Source: JADJOY01 sp046331705 [NCBI: bacterium] (GTDB taxonomy: Bacteria; JADJOY01). From it: 64,000 nucleotides of DNA. The DNA lies in assembly GCA_046331705.1 (NCBI GenBank), contig JAXLQJ010000019.1, positions 1 to 64,000 on the forward strand, given 5' to 3'. Made by a program: the position numbers and the translations under genes. Shown here one piece after another: positions 51,265 to 60,189 of the stretch (positions are counted from its first letter, which is position 1; every line of letters begins with the position of its first letter). The notes beneath the pieces are model-generated. The model was not told the DNA's origin. It saw only the letters and a program-made list of their open reading frames with translations, and did not search any database.

Positions 51265-52863
51265 GTGAACACTCGTCGCGCTCGTCGTTGGACCTCACTC
51301 CTCACGCTGTCCCTCGTCGCGGGCCTGGGCGGACTGGGTGCCCAATGTCCACCTTCGACGTGGCGGAGCACCCTCTATCCCAGCAACTGGACGCCGGGGT
51401 ACGCGGACTCGCAAGGCCGCTTCCTTCACGACTTCTCGTATGCCGGCTATCGCAACGGCGCGTCCGAGCCGCCCACGAATCCTCCCGGCGCCACCTTCGA
51501 CGTGGTCGCCGGTTACGGCGCCGATCCGACGGGCACCACGGACTCGACGGCGGCGATCCAGCAGGCGATCGACGCCGCCGAGGCCGCAGCGGGCGGAATC
51601 GTTCTCGTGCCGGCAGGCACGTATCGGTGTGACGGCGTGCTCGAGGTCGCGGCGTCGAACGTGGTGATCCGCGGCGCCGGCGAGAGCGCCACCAAGATCT
51701 ACTTCACGCGCTTCGCCGGCATGGGCGATCACGGCCACGTCTGGATCCACGGCGCCGTGAGCCGCGGCGCCGATCACGCGCTGGTGGTCGACGGCGTGAA
51801 CGGGGCGATGGACGTGCAGGTGGCGGACGTGAGCGGCTTGTCCGTCGGCGACGACGTGAGCCTCGGCTGGGTGATCACGCCCGAGTTCGTGGCCGAGCAC
51901 AACATGACGGGCACCTGGCAGGCGTTCAACGGCCAGTGGGAGTCGTTCTTCAAGCGAAAGATCGTCGCGATCACGCCCGTGTCCGGCGCCTGGAAGCTCA
52001 CCTTCGACGTGCCCCTGCGTTACCCGGCCAAGCTGCGCGACTCGGCCAGCGTGCGCCGCGAGACGGGCTGGGTCTCGGAGGTCGGCATCGAGAGCCTGTC
52101 GCTCTCGAACGCGGTGGCGTGGCCCGACGCGTGGACCGAGGTCCGGAACCACGTGCTGTTGCTCGAGGACGTCAAGGATGCCTGGGTGCGCCACGTGGCG
52201 AGCTTCGCGAGCCCGTACCCGCCCGCCGCCGGCTACCACCTCCAAAACGGCGGGCTCGACGTGCTCGAGTCGAAGCGCGTGACCGTCACCGACACCACCC
52301 TCGAGAAGGCCCAGAACCGCGGCGACGGCGGCAGCGGCTACCTCTTCGAGATCTCGATGTCGAACGAGGTGCTCACCCGCGACAGCGTCGCCCGCGACGG
52401 CCGTCACAACTTCATCCAGAACTGGGGCTTCGGCACCACGGGCTGCGTGTGGCTCCGCGTCAGCTCCACGGGCAGCAAGTGCGGGTTGAGCCCGGATCTC
52501 AACATCTACACGCCGTGCTACTCGGAGTTCCATCACTCGTTGGCCACCGCCAACCTCATCGACTCCTCGACGCTCAACGACGGCTGGAAGGCGGAGAACC
52601 GGGGGCTCGAGAGCACCGGCGCCGGCATCACCGCCACCCAGACCGCGTTCTGGAACGTGTCGGGAAGCGGTCTCGTCCAGTCGATGCAGTACGGCTGGGG
52701 CTACGTGATCGGAACCCAGGGCGTGGGCGTGAACACGTCGCTGTCGCTCGGCAACGCCGCCGGCACCGCGCCGCAGGACTTGGTCGAGGGCCAGAACCAG
52801 GGCGCCACCCTCGAGCCCCAGTCGCTCTATCTGGATCAACGCGCCCGCCGCCTGGGGTTCTGA
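51265..52863 (+). CDS. Pectate-lyase-like right-handed beta-helix lipoprotein
   Basis: 532 aa from GTG 51265 with GGGAG upstream; ATG 51202 would give 553 aa. Signal peptide with lipobox GAQC (Cys28). The first beta-helix part carries YGADPTGTTDSTAAIQQAID and GGIVLVPAGTYRCDGVL, the Pectate_lyase_3/GH55-type start, followed by many short turns (VVIRGAGES, VTVTDTTLEKAQ) and a C-terminal LNDGWKAENRGLESTGAGIT. Probably binds or cleaves a polysaccharide on the surface. Residues from about 345 onward have a second, damaged copy at 54263-54818. Confidence 0.75.
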   Translation: MNTRRARRWTSLLTLSLVAGLGGLGAQCPPSTWRSTLYPSNWTPGYADSQGRFLHDFSYAGYRNGASEPPTNPPGATFDVVAGYGADPTGTTDSTAAIQQAIDAAEAAAGGIVLVPAGTYRCDGVLEVAASNVVIRGAGESATKIYFTRFAGMGDHGHVWIHGAVSRGADHALVVDGVNGAMDVQVADVSGLSVGDDVSLGWVITPEFVAEHNMTGTWQAFNGQWESFFKRKIVAITPVSGAWKLTFDVPLRYPAKLRDSASVRRETGWVSEVGIESLSLSNAVAWPDAWTEVRNHVLLLEDVKDAWVRHVASFASPYPPAAGYHLQNGGLDVLESKRVTVTDTTLEKAQNRGDGGSGYLFEISMSNEVLTRDSVARDGRHNFIQNWGFGTTGCVWLRVSSTGSKCGLSPDLNIYTPCYSEFHHSLATANLIDSSTLNDGWKAENRGLESTGAGITATQTAFWNVSGSGLVQSMQYGWGYVIGTQGVGVNTSLSLGNAAGTAPQDLVEGQNQGATLEPQSLYLDQRARRLGF

Positions 52864-53059
52864 GACCGATCCACGTCCGCGCTCGCGCGCTGGCACGCGG
52901 AGAGACGCGAGCAGCGGGTCTTCACGCGGTGCTCCTCGCGGCGCGGTGGCGCGAGCCGCCGCGCGTCCCGCCGCGTCCGTCCTACGGCGCTCGCGATGCG
53001 TCGAGCGGCGCCGTGGCCGATTCGGAAGGCCGCGGTTCCGGCGTCGTGACGGCGGCCGT
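52298..53059. repeat. Direct repeat, copy 1 (about 0.76 kb)
   Basis: Covers the last ~185 codons of the beta-helix gene, the intergenic stretch, and a run matching the final ~20 codons of the downstream desaturase. It is repeated from 54263. The first common bases are CCCTCGAG at 52298 and 54263. The match is nearly perfect until about 53030, then drops to around 75% before ending. Copy 1 keeps the beta-helix reading frame intact. Confidence 0.85.
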
Positions 53060-54262
53060 CTGACGTCCGATCCTTGCGACGCATCGCTCGCTTTCGCTTG
53101 TACTTCCTTCTCTCGCCGCTCCAACTCGGCCTTCGAACCGCAATGACGCGCCCTCAATAACCCCTCGAACCGCTCAGCCGGAGTGCGCCCGTCATCGGGC
53201 TCGGCTGCGGCTTCTTCGCTTTCCTCCTCCACTCTTTCCTCCGTTCAGGCGGGACTGGCCTCCACCTGGGCCTTGCCGGTGAGCTGCTTGTAGGTGAGTC
53301 GCTTGTCCGCGATCGAGCCCGCGACCATGAGGAACCGAGCGCCGTCCTTGCCCTTTCGGGTGTTGAATCGGAACGACTGCTCAAGGTCGAGGTAACGGAA
53401 CAAGTGGAACGGCTCGACGCTCACGTAGGTTCCTGATGGATCGCTTGAGCAGCGACCAGAAGTTCTCCATCCCGTTCGTGTGGACCACACTTCTTGACGT
53501 AGCACTCGGCATGGTCAACCACCTTGTGCGTGTACTCGTCGCCGAGCGCATCGTACGACGCGTGAGCGTCGGTGTAGACCGCGGCGCCCCTTCGTGACGT
53601 GCTCGCGCACGACCGGATCGAGCACCTTGCGCTTGGTGTTCGGCACGAGCTTGGTGCGGACGCGCGAGTGGCCATCCGGTCCGTGACGTTCCAGGAGGCC
53701 CATGACGGCCGCCTTGCCGCCGCTCATGCTGCCAGTGCCCCGGATGCCGCGCTCGCGCTTCTTGGCGGCATGCATGAAGCGCGCACGGCCACCGATGAAG
53801 GTCTCATCGACCTCGACCTCGCCACCCATCGGTCCCATACCGCCCGACTGCATCGCGAGTCGGATTCGGTGGTTCATGAACCACGCGGTCTTTTGGGTGA
53901 CGCCGAGGTCGCGGGCCATCTCGTAGGACGAGATCCCGTTCTTGTGCTGGCGACCATCCAGCGAGCCACTTGTCGAGGCTGATCGGCGAGTCCTCGAAAA
54001 TCGCCGACCTTCACCGAGAACTGCCGCTTGGGGTGGTTCGTGCGGCACTTCCATCGGCGCTGGTTCGCGAGGAACGTGACCTCCGTCGAGCCGCATTCGG
54101 GGCAGGTGGACGGTTCTGCCAGCGCATCGCCACCACCGTGGCAAGGCACACGTCCGGTCGGAATAGAGGCGGATCGCTTCGACGAGGGTCTTCGGTGCGT
54201 CTGCGTTCTTCATGATGAACGCATCGCGGCCCGGCGGGGCCGGTTAGTCAAGTATATTGCTG
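53060..54262 (-). mobile_element. IS1595/ISXO2-type insertion sequence, damaged
   Basis: About 1.2 kb between the two direct repeats. It carries the broken transposase gene. At the right edge AAGTATATTGCTGCC (54250-54264) is unusually A/T-rich for the window and may be a terminal repeat; no matching inverted copy is found at the left edge (53050-53250), so that end is missing or lies elsewhere. No clear target duplication of the short kind is seen, only the long repeats. Boundaries are approximate. Confidence 0.65.
53245..54213 (-). pseudogene. ISXO2-like (IS1595) transposase with multiple frameshifts
   Basis: Reading from 54213 downward, in three different frames: KTLVEAIRLYSD, then a zinc ribbon CPECGSTEV...WKC, then KNGISSYEMARDLGVTQKTAWFMNHRIR, GEVEVDETFIGG (first catalytic Asp), YTDAHASYDALG (second Asp), and NGMENFWSLLKRSI (catalytic Glu), and finally GTYVSVEPFHLFRYLD...LTYKQLTG. 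At least six frame changes are needed to join these blocks, yet every block is well conserved. It is either a decayed transposase or the region was read with many indel errors. Confidence 0.85.
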
Positions 54263-54818
54263 CCCTCGAGAAGGCCCAGAACCGCGACGCGGCTACCTCT
54301 TCGAGATCTCGATGTCGAACAGGGAAATACCCGCGACAGCGTCGCTCGCGACGGCCGTCACAACTTCATCCAGAACTGGGGCTTCGGCACCACGGGCTGC
54401 GTGTGGCCCCGCGTCAGTTCCACGGGCAGTAAGTGCGGGTTGAGCCCGGATTCAACATCTACACGCCGTGCTACTCGGAGTTCCATCACTCAAGCTGGCC
54501 ACCGCCAACTCCATCGACTCCTCGACGCTCAACGACGGCTGGAAGGCGGAGAACCGGGGGCTCGAGAGCACCGGCGCCGGCATCACCGCCACCCAGACCG
54601 CGTTCTGGAACGTGTCGGGAAGCGGTCTCGTCCAGTCGATGCAGTACGGCTGGGGCTACGTGATCGGAACCCAGGGCGTGGGCGTGAACACGTCGCTGTC
54701 GCTCGGCAATGCCGCCGGCACCGCGCCGCAGGACTTGGTCGAGGGCCAGAACCAGGGCGCCACTCCCCGAGCCCCAGTCGCTCTATCTTGACCACCGCGC
54801 CTCGCCGCCTGGGGTTCT
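54263..54818 (+). pseudogene. Truncated, frameshifted copy of the beta-helix protein C-terminus
   Basis: Second copy of the 3' third of the gene at 51265-52863. Recognisable pieces in shifting frames are YLFEISMSN-like, DGRHNFIQNWGFGTTGC, SSTLNDGWKAENRGLESTG and GYVIGTQGVGVNTSLSLGN. There is no start and the frame is broken several times, so it cannot make the protein. It shows that the IS region splits a duplication. Confidence 0.8.
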
Positions 54819-55020
54819 GAGACCGATCCACGTCCGCGCTCGCGCGCTGGCACGCGGAGAGACGCGAGCGGCGGGTCTTCACGCGGTGCTCCTCGCGGCG
54901 CGGTGGCGCGAGCCGCCGCGCGTCCCGCCGCGTCCGTCCTACGACGCTCGCGATGCGTCGAGCGGCGCCGTGGCCGATTCGGAAGGTCGCTCGTCCGGCG
55001 CCGCGACGGCCGCCACGGCC
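54263..55020. repeat. Direct repeat, copy 2 (about 0.76 kb)
   Basis: Matches 52298-53059. It contains several small insertions and deletions relative to copy 1 in the first ~560 bases (for example a ~9-base deletion near 54283, GCCCGGATTCAAC against GCCCGGATCTCAAC near 54450, and changes near 54490 and 54770), while the tail from about 54820 is almost clean and continues as the intact desaturase C-terminus. Confidence 0.85.
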
Positions 55021-56039
55021 GGCGTGCGCGCACCGATGGCGAGGTCGCGCCACGCGCGCAGCGGGTAGAGCAGCTGCTCGCGGAAGGTCGCCGGCAGCTC
55101 ACGAAGCGAGCGGTCTTGCTCGTGGACGAAGCGCCGGTCCTCGATGCCGGTCACGGGGTACTCGGTGCAGTCGAGATACGCCGTGCCGAAGAGCCGATCC
55201 CAGATGCAAAAGGTGGTGCCGAAGTTCTTGTCGCGGTGGCGCGCTTCCACCGAGTGGTGGACGCGATGGCTCTGCGGCGTGACCAGCACGAATCGAAGCC
55301 AGCCGAGATGGGTGCGGATGTTCGCGTGGTAGAAGCGCGTGAACGAGCTGCGCACCAGCGGATAGGCCGCCGTGAGCGAGAGCGGTGCGCCGAACAACAC
55401 CAGCGTGAGCAGGTGGAAGGTTTCCTTCACGATCTGCTCGAGCGGGTGATTGCGGAGGTCGGAGAGCAGATTCAGCTCGCGCTGCGAGTGGTGCACCGCG
55501 TGCAGCGACCAGAGCGCCGGCACCTTGTGGCGCAACCAGTGATTGCCCCAGCCGACGAAGTCGTCGAGGAGCACCGCCACGGCGAATCGCACGCCTGCGG
55601 GCCACGCGGCGGCGCTGTCGATCATCAGAAACGAAAGATGCGCCTTCGCGAAGCTCCGGAGCGCCGCGACGTAAGCCGTCAGGAAGACGATCTTCCACGC
55701 GGTGGCGATCGCCGCCCAGCCGAGATCCTGGAGCAGCCCGCGCGACGCGAGGCGCTGGCGCGGATCGGCGGGGATCCACCACTCGAGCAGGAACACCAGC
55801 GCGAACCCCAGGTAGCCGAGCGGGTTGAGCGTCACCCACGGCAGCCGCCGGAGCTCGAGCCCGTCGAGCACGGCCCGCCAGTCGCTCGGCAGCAACGGCA
55901 CGATCGCCGTCCAGAAGAGCAGCGTCGCCCCGAGCGCGGCGAGCGATCCGACCAGGAGCAGCGAGGAGAGGTCGAGCCTCGCGCTCAGCATCCGGAGCGC
56001 GGCGAACGAGCGAGGCAACGCGAGAGCGGAGGTCTTCAT
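54939..56039 (-). CDS. Second sterol desaturase / fatty acid hydroxylase family protein
   Basis: 366 aa from ATG 56039. Hydrophobic segments near 25-50, 72-90, 105-130 and 145-165. Histidine clusters: HWLRHK (167-172), HAVHH (180-184) and HRVHH (about 250), plus a possible RTHLGWLRFV turn. Ends with a Pro/Ser-rich tail. The same broad family as the 270-aa protein at 426 but longer and clearly different. Di-iron oxygen chemistry on a membrane lipid is expected; substrate not visible. The last ~20 codons are also present in copy 1 of the repeat. Confidence 0.85.
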   Translation of the reverse strand: MKTSALALPRSFAALRMLSARLDLSSLLLVGSLAALGATLLFWTAIVPLLPSDWRAVLDGLELRRLPWVTLNPLGYLGFALVFLLEWWIPADPRQRLASRGLLQDLGWAAIATAWKIVFLTAYVAALRSFAKAHLSFLMIDSAAAWPAGVRFAVAVLLDDFVGWGNHWLRHKVPALWSLHAVHHSQRELNLLSDLRNHPLEQIVKETFHLLTLVLFGAPLSLTAAYPLVRSSFTRFYHANIRTHLGWLRFVLVTPQSHRVHHSVEARHRDKNFGTTFCIWDRLFGTAYLDCTEYPVTGIEDRRFVHEQDRSLRELPATFREQLLYPLRAWRDLAIGARTPAVAAVAAPDERPSESATAPLDASRAS

Positions 56040-56255
56040 GTCGAGCGCCTCGGCTGGACGGTGGGCCCCTCGGGATCGCGGCGCCGGCCGAGTATTGCTC
56101 GATCTCGGCCGGATTGGTGACCGCGTGGAGCGCGCCATCGCGAGCGCCATCGCGAGCGAACGTGCATGCGCGAGAGCCGTGGTAGCGTTTCGCCGCGCCC
56201 GCGGGCGCGAATCGCGGCAAGCCGGTGCTGGGCCGCGGGTAGCGGGGAGGCGCGG

Positions 56256-58418
56256 ATGGCGCGATGGTTCGTCTGGCTGCAAGTCGCATGGCTGCTCGTC
56301 GCGACGGGCTGCAGCAGCTACCGCATCGAGGGATCGCTCGCGCCGGCGCGTTCGAGCCAGCGAGATGCGTCGCTCGAGCCGTGGCTCCTCGTGGGCGCCG
56401 CCGAGTCCGACCTGACGCCCATCCCCGGCTACCCGATGGGTGGCCACGGACCCGCCGGCACGATCGGACGTGGCGTGTGGACGCGGTTGAAGGCGCGCGC
56501 GACCTTCGTCGAGGACGCCGGCGGCGACGCCGTGGCCTTCGTGGCGTGCGATCTGTGGTCGATCCCGGGCGGTCTCACCGATCGGGTCGTGGAGCTCGTG
56601 CAGCGCGCTCCCGCGGGCCGCGCGCTGAGCCGGAGCCGCGTTCTCCTCGCCGCCACCCACACCCACCAGAGTCCCGGCAACTTCTCCTCGTCGGATGCCT
56701 ACAACCTGTTCGCGTCGCGCGTGCCCGGATTCGATCCCGGCCTCTTCGAGTTCCTGGCGGCGCGAATCGCCGGCGCGATCGTCGCCGCTGCCGAGGGCCG
56801 GGTGCCGGCGCGGGCGGCGTACGGCGAGAGCGTGGCGGCGGGCTTGGCTCGCAACCGCAGCCTGGTGCCTTACCGTCTCGACCCGGAAGCCGCAGGGCTG
56901 CCGCTCGATCCGGATCTGGCCGCGCGCCAGGCCGTCGATCCCCGCGTGCGGGTGCTCGCGTTCCGCAAGCTCGCCGAGCCGCACGACCTCGTCGCGGTCC
57001 AGGTCTTCGTGGCCGTTCACAACACCGCGCTGGACCCGGGTGCGCAGGTCTACCAGGGCGACTTGTTCGGCGCCGCCGCGCGCTTGATCCGCTGGCGAAT
57101 CGCGCCGGTCGCGGACGACGACGCGCGGAGTGCAGCCGCGCCTGTGGTCGCCATCTTCAACGGCGCGGAAGGGGACGTCCGCCCCGACACCAAGGCTCGC
57201 GATCGCCTCGAGACGCTCAGGCTCGCCGGAGTTCTCGCCGATGGCGCCGGGAGCGCGCTCGCACAGAGCCGCGACATCGACGGCCGCTGGGCGCACGCGA
57301 TGCGGCGGGTGAGCCTGCCGGATGCGTGCTCGGACGAGCGGCGCGCGCGCGGGATCTGCCCTGCCGAGACGGCCACGATGGGGATGGCAACGCCTGGGGG
57401 CGCGTCGGACGGACCGACGCTCTTTCACGAGCTCATCTGGGTCGAGGGCGTGCGCGGCGCGATGCGATGGAATCGTCAGGGGCCGAAGCAACCGGCGATC
57501 GACGTCGGCGACGCGCTCGCACTGAGCCGGTCGCGCGTCGACGACCTCTGGAATCTGGACGTGACGGGACTGCTCGCCCACAACGTGGCGGCACCGCCCA
57601 CCGTGCTGCCGCTCGGGCTGTTTCGGCTCGGCCCGGTGGCGTTCGTCGCGTTGCCGGTCGAGGCCACGATCACCGTGGGACGTCGCATCGAGGACGCGCT
57701 CGCTCGCCGGCTCGAGCCCGCTGGGCCGGTGATCGTGATCGGGCTGGCGAACGAATACCTGTCCTACGTCGCGACCCCCGAGGAATACGAGGCGCAGCAT
57801 TACGAGGGCGCGTCCACGCTCTACGGGCCGGCGTCGGGGCCGCTCGTGCAAGACACGCTGTCCGAGCTCGCGACTGGTGACGCCGCCGGCGATCCCGACG
57901 CGAGCCGGTACGCGTACGAGGTGGGAAGCGTCACCCGATTCGACGCGGAAGGAGTCGGTGAGCCGCCCTACTTCGTCGACGATGGACTGAGCGACCTGCT
58001 CACGGACGCGCAAGGGCGTCCCGATCGCCGCGCCGCGCGTTTCTGCTGGCGCGCGGCGCGACCCGCATGGCCACCGCGTGACGGCGACTCGGCCGGCGCC
58101 TCCGGGCCGCTGCCGCGGGTCGCGATCGAGGCCCGAGGTCCGCGCGGCGCCTGGAGCGTGGCCATCGTCGACGCGAGGCCGCAGACCGACGAAGGGCTCG
58201 ACCTCGTGACGGTGCTCACGCGAGCCGAGCCGCAGACGCTCTCGTGGTGCTCGTTCTGGGCGAGCACGCCCTCCGCCGCGGCACCCGAGCAGGAGTTCCG
58301 GTTCCGCGTCGTGAACGGCGACGCGCGCGCGTGCTACTCGCCGGCGTTCCGCGTCGGAGCGGCGCAGGCGCCGGAAGCGCACGTCGTCGATTGCCGCTCG
58401 GCCGCAGGCTCCGAGTGA
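56256..58418 (+). CDS. Neutral/alkaline ceramidase-like lipoprotein
   Basis: 720 aa from ATG 56256 with GGGGAGG upstream. Lipobox ATGC (Cys19). The amidase-like region runs SDLTPIPGYPMGGHGPAG, ACDLWSIPGGL, then THTHQSPGNF (134-143) carrying the metal His pair of neutral ceramidases, and FNGAEGDVRPD. The C-terminal part has WNLDVTGLLAHN and ends with an Ig-like beta domain. Ceramidases hydrolyse the amide of ceramide to sphingosine and fatty acid; bacterial ones also act on N-acyl lipids. It is divergent from the desaturase-like gene, 216 bp between starts. Confidence 0.82.
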   Translation: MARWFVWLQVAWLLVATGCSSYRIEGSLAPARSSQRDASLEPWLLVGAAESDLTPIPGYPMGGHGPAGTIGRGVWTRLKARATFVEDAGGDAVAFVACDLWSIPGGLTDRVVELVQRAPAGRALSRSRVLLAATHTHQSPGNFSSSDAYNLFASRVPGFDPGLFEFLAARIAGAIVAAAEGRVPARAAYGESVAAGLARNRSLVPYRLDPEAAGLPLDPDLAARQAVDPRVRVLAFRKLAEPHDLVAVQVFVAVHNTALDPGAQVYQGDLFGAAARLIRWRIAPVADDDARSAAAPVVAIFNGAEGDVRPDTKARDRLETLRLAGVLADGAGSALAQSRDIDGRWAHAMRRVSLPDACSDERRARGICPAETATMGMATPGGASDGPTLFHELIWVEGVRGAMRWNRQGPKQPAIDVGDALALSRSRVDDLWNLDVTGLLAHNVAAPPTVLPLGLFRLGPVAFVALPVEATITVGRRIEDALARRLEPAGPVIVIGLANEYLSYVATPEEYEAQHYEGASTLYGPASGPLVQDTLSELATGDAAGDPDASRYAYEVGSVTRFDAEGVGEPPYFVDDGLSDLLTDAQGRPDRRAARFCWRAARPAWPPRDGDSAGASGPLPRVAIEARGPRGAWSVAIVDARPQTDEGLDLVTVLTRAEPQTLSWCSFWASTPSAAAPEQEFRFRVVNGDARACYSPAFRVGAAQAPEAHVVDCRSAAGSE

Positions 58419-58488
58419 GCGCACGCGCGGCGGAGGCCGTGAGGCGACGTGCGTGCGCGCGTCCCGGCGCCGGGCTGCCGGCGTGCGC

Positions 58489-58992
58489 TCACAGCTCGCG
58501 CACGAACCAGCGGTCGCAACCGGAGTGGCCCGTGCAACCCATCGGCGACGCCACCCGCGCGAAGCCCGCCTGCTGGTAGAGGTGCTGGGCCGCGTCCATG
58601 CCCGTCAGCGTCTCGAGATAGCAGCGCCGGTAGCCGAGGCGTCGCGCCTCGTCGAGGCAGCGTGCGAGCAACGCGCGGCCGGCGCCCGATCCGCGGCCGT
58701 GGGCGAGCAGGTACATCTTGCGTAGCTCGCAGGTATCGCTCGGGCCGCCCTCCAGCGGAGCCACGCCTGCGCCGCCAACGACCTCGCCGCTCGCGAGCTC
58801 GACCACCACGTAGCTGGCGCCCGCCCGCGCGTAGCACCGCGCCATCGAGTCCACCTCGCGATCGTGGATCGCGAAGCCGTCGCCGCCCGCTCCGAATTCC
58901 GGCATGACCGTTCGGATCACCCGCGCGATGGCCACCTCGTCACGAAGCTCGATGGGGCGCAAACGAAACGGCGCGGCGCTCGGCGCAGTCAT
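58489..58992 (-). CDS. GNAT family N-acetyltransferase
   Basis: 167 aa from ATG 58992; ATG 59031 is in frame upstream and would add 13 residues. FRLRPIELRDEVAIARVIR starts the fold; the acetyl-CoA loop is LLAHGRGSGAGRALLARCLDEA, with YRRCYLETLTGMDAAQHLYQQAGF at the C-terminus. This is the usual small-molecule GNAT pattern; the acceptor is unknown. Convergent with the ceramidase-like gene (71 bp apart). Confidence 0.87.
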   Translation of the reverse strand: MTAPSAAPFRLRPIELRDEVAIARVIRTVMPEFGAGGDGFAIHDREVDSMARCYARAGASYVVVELASGEVVGGAGVAPLEGGPSDTCELRKMYLLAHGRGSGAGRALLARCLDEARRLGYRRCYLETLTGMDAAQHLYQQAGFARVASPMGCTGHSGCDRWFVREL

Positions 58993-59123
58993 GGCGCCGC
59001 GGAGCATAGTCGAGCGTCGGACCCGCTTCACTCCTCGCGGAGCCGCTCGCGCGGATTCCCGGCGCGAGCCATCCCACCGCGCTGCCGCTATGTTTTCCGC
59101 GCATCCGAGCGAACGAGGGATCC

Positions 59124-60158
59124 ATGACGGTCAAGTCGGTCTTTCTGGTGAAGTACGGCGCGGCGTCCCAGGCGTTCGAGGTCCGTGACTCGAGCACCAA
59201 GCCGGAACCTGGGCCGGGACAGCTGCGGGTGGCCGTCGAGGCGTTCGGGCTCAACTACGCCGACGTGATGGCGCGCAAGGGGCTCTACCAGGATGCGCCG
59301 CCGATCCCCGCGGTGCTCGGCTACGAGGTGGTGGGGCGGGTGGAGGCGCTCGGTGCAGGCGTCGACGGGCCGAAGCCCGGCACCCGCGTCGCCGCGCTGA
59401 CCCGCTTCGGCGGCTACGCGACCCACGCCATCACCGATGCGCGCGCCGTCGCGGCGATCCCGGACGACATGGACGTGGGCATCGCCGCGGCGATCCCCAC
59501 GCAGGGTGCCACGGCTTGGTTCTGCGCCGAGGAGATGGTGCGGCTTCACGCCGGTGATCACGTGCTGGTGCAAGCCGCCGCCGGCGGCGTCGGGACGCTC
59601 TTGGTGCAGCTCGCCAAGCGGCACGGTTGCGTCGTGTACGGCACGGCGGGCTCGGAGGAGAAGCTCGACTATCTGAAGAAGCTCGGTGTGGACGTACCCA
59701 TCAACTACCGCACCACCGACTTCGCGGAAGTGATCGAGCGCAAGCGCGGCGACGAAGGGATCGACGTGGTCTTCGATTCGCTGGGCGGCGCCGCCATCCG
59801 CAAGGGCTTGAAGCTGGTGCGCGCCGGCGGCCGCGTGGTGGCGTTCGGCGCCGCCGAGCACGAGGCCGGCAGTCTGCAGGTGCTGCGCAGCCTCAAGTTC
59901 CTGGCGTCGTTCGGGTTTCCGCACCCGGTGTTGCTGATGATGGCCTCGAAGTCGTTCCTGGCGGTGAACATGCTGCGCGTCGCGGATCAGCGGCCGCTGA
60001 TCGTGAAGCGGTGCCTGGAAAACGTGATCGACTTGGTGTTGCGCGGTGAGCTCACGCCTCACGTGGGTGGGCGTTTCACCGTGGACCGCATCGCCGACGC
60101 TCACGCCTTCCTCGAGAATCGCGGCTCGATGGGAAAGATCGTGGTCAGCTGGGCTTGA
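59124..60158 (+). CDS. Zinc-independent quinone oxidoreductase (MDR family)
   Basis: 344 aa, preceded by GAGGGA. The two domains of a medium-chain dehydrogenase are present: FGLNYADVMARKGLYQDAPP with the catalytic-domain start, and VQAAAGGVGTLLVQLAKRHG as the nucleotide fold (AxxGxxG). The structural zinc Cys are absent, as in QOR/VAT-1-like enzymes. It should reduce quinones or enones with NADPH. The next gene begins 31 bp later. Confidence 0.87.
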   Translation: MTVKSVFLVKYGAASQAFEVRDSSTKPEPGPGQLRVAVEAFGLNYADVMARKGLYQDAPPIPAVLGYEVVGRVEALGAGVDGPKPGTRVAALTRFGGYATHAITDARAVAAIPDDMDVGIAAAIPTQGATAWFCAEEMVRLHAGDHVLVQAAAGGVGTLLVQLAKRHGCVVYGTAGSEEKLDYLKKLGVDVPINYRTTDFAEVIERKRGDEGIDVVFDSLGGAAIRKGLKLVRAGGRVVAFGAAEHEAGSLQVLRSLKFLASFGFPHPVLLMMASKSFLAVNMLRVADQRPLIVKRCLENVIDLVLRGELTPHVGGRFTVDRIADAHAFLENRGSMGKIVVSWA

Positions 60159-60189
60159 GACTGGCCCCGGCGGTGACACGCTGCACCCC

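Noticed and set aside
54939-58424. Very long minus-strand open frame crossing the ceramidase-like gene
   Set aside because: Beyond the desaturase-like start it is antisense to a well-supported gene with lipobox and ceramidase motifs; composition is typical of a high-GC shadow.
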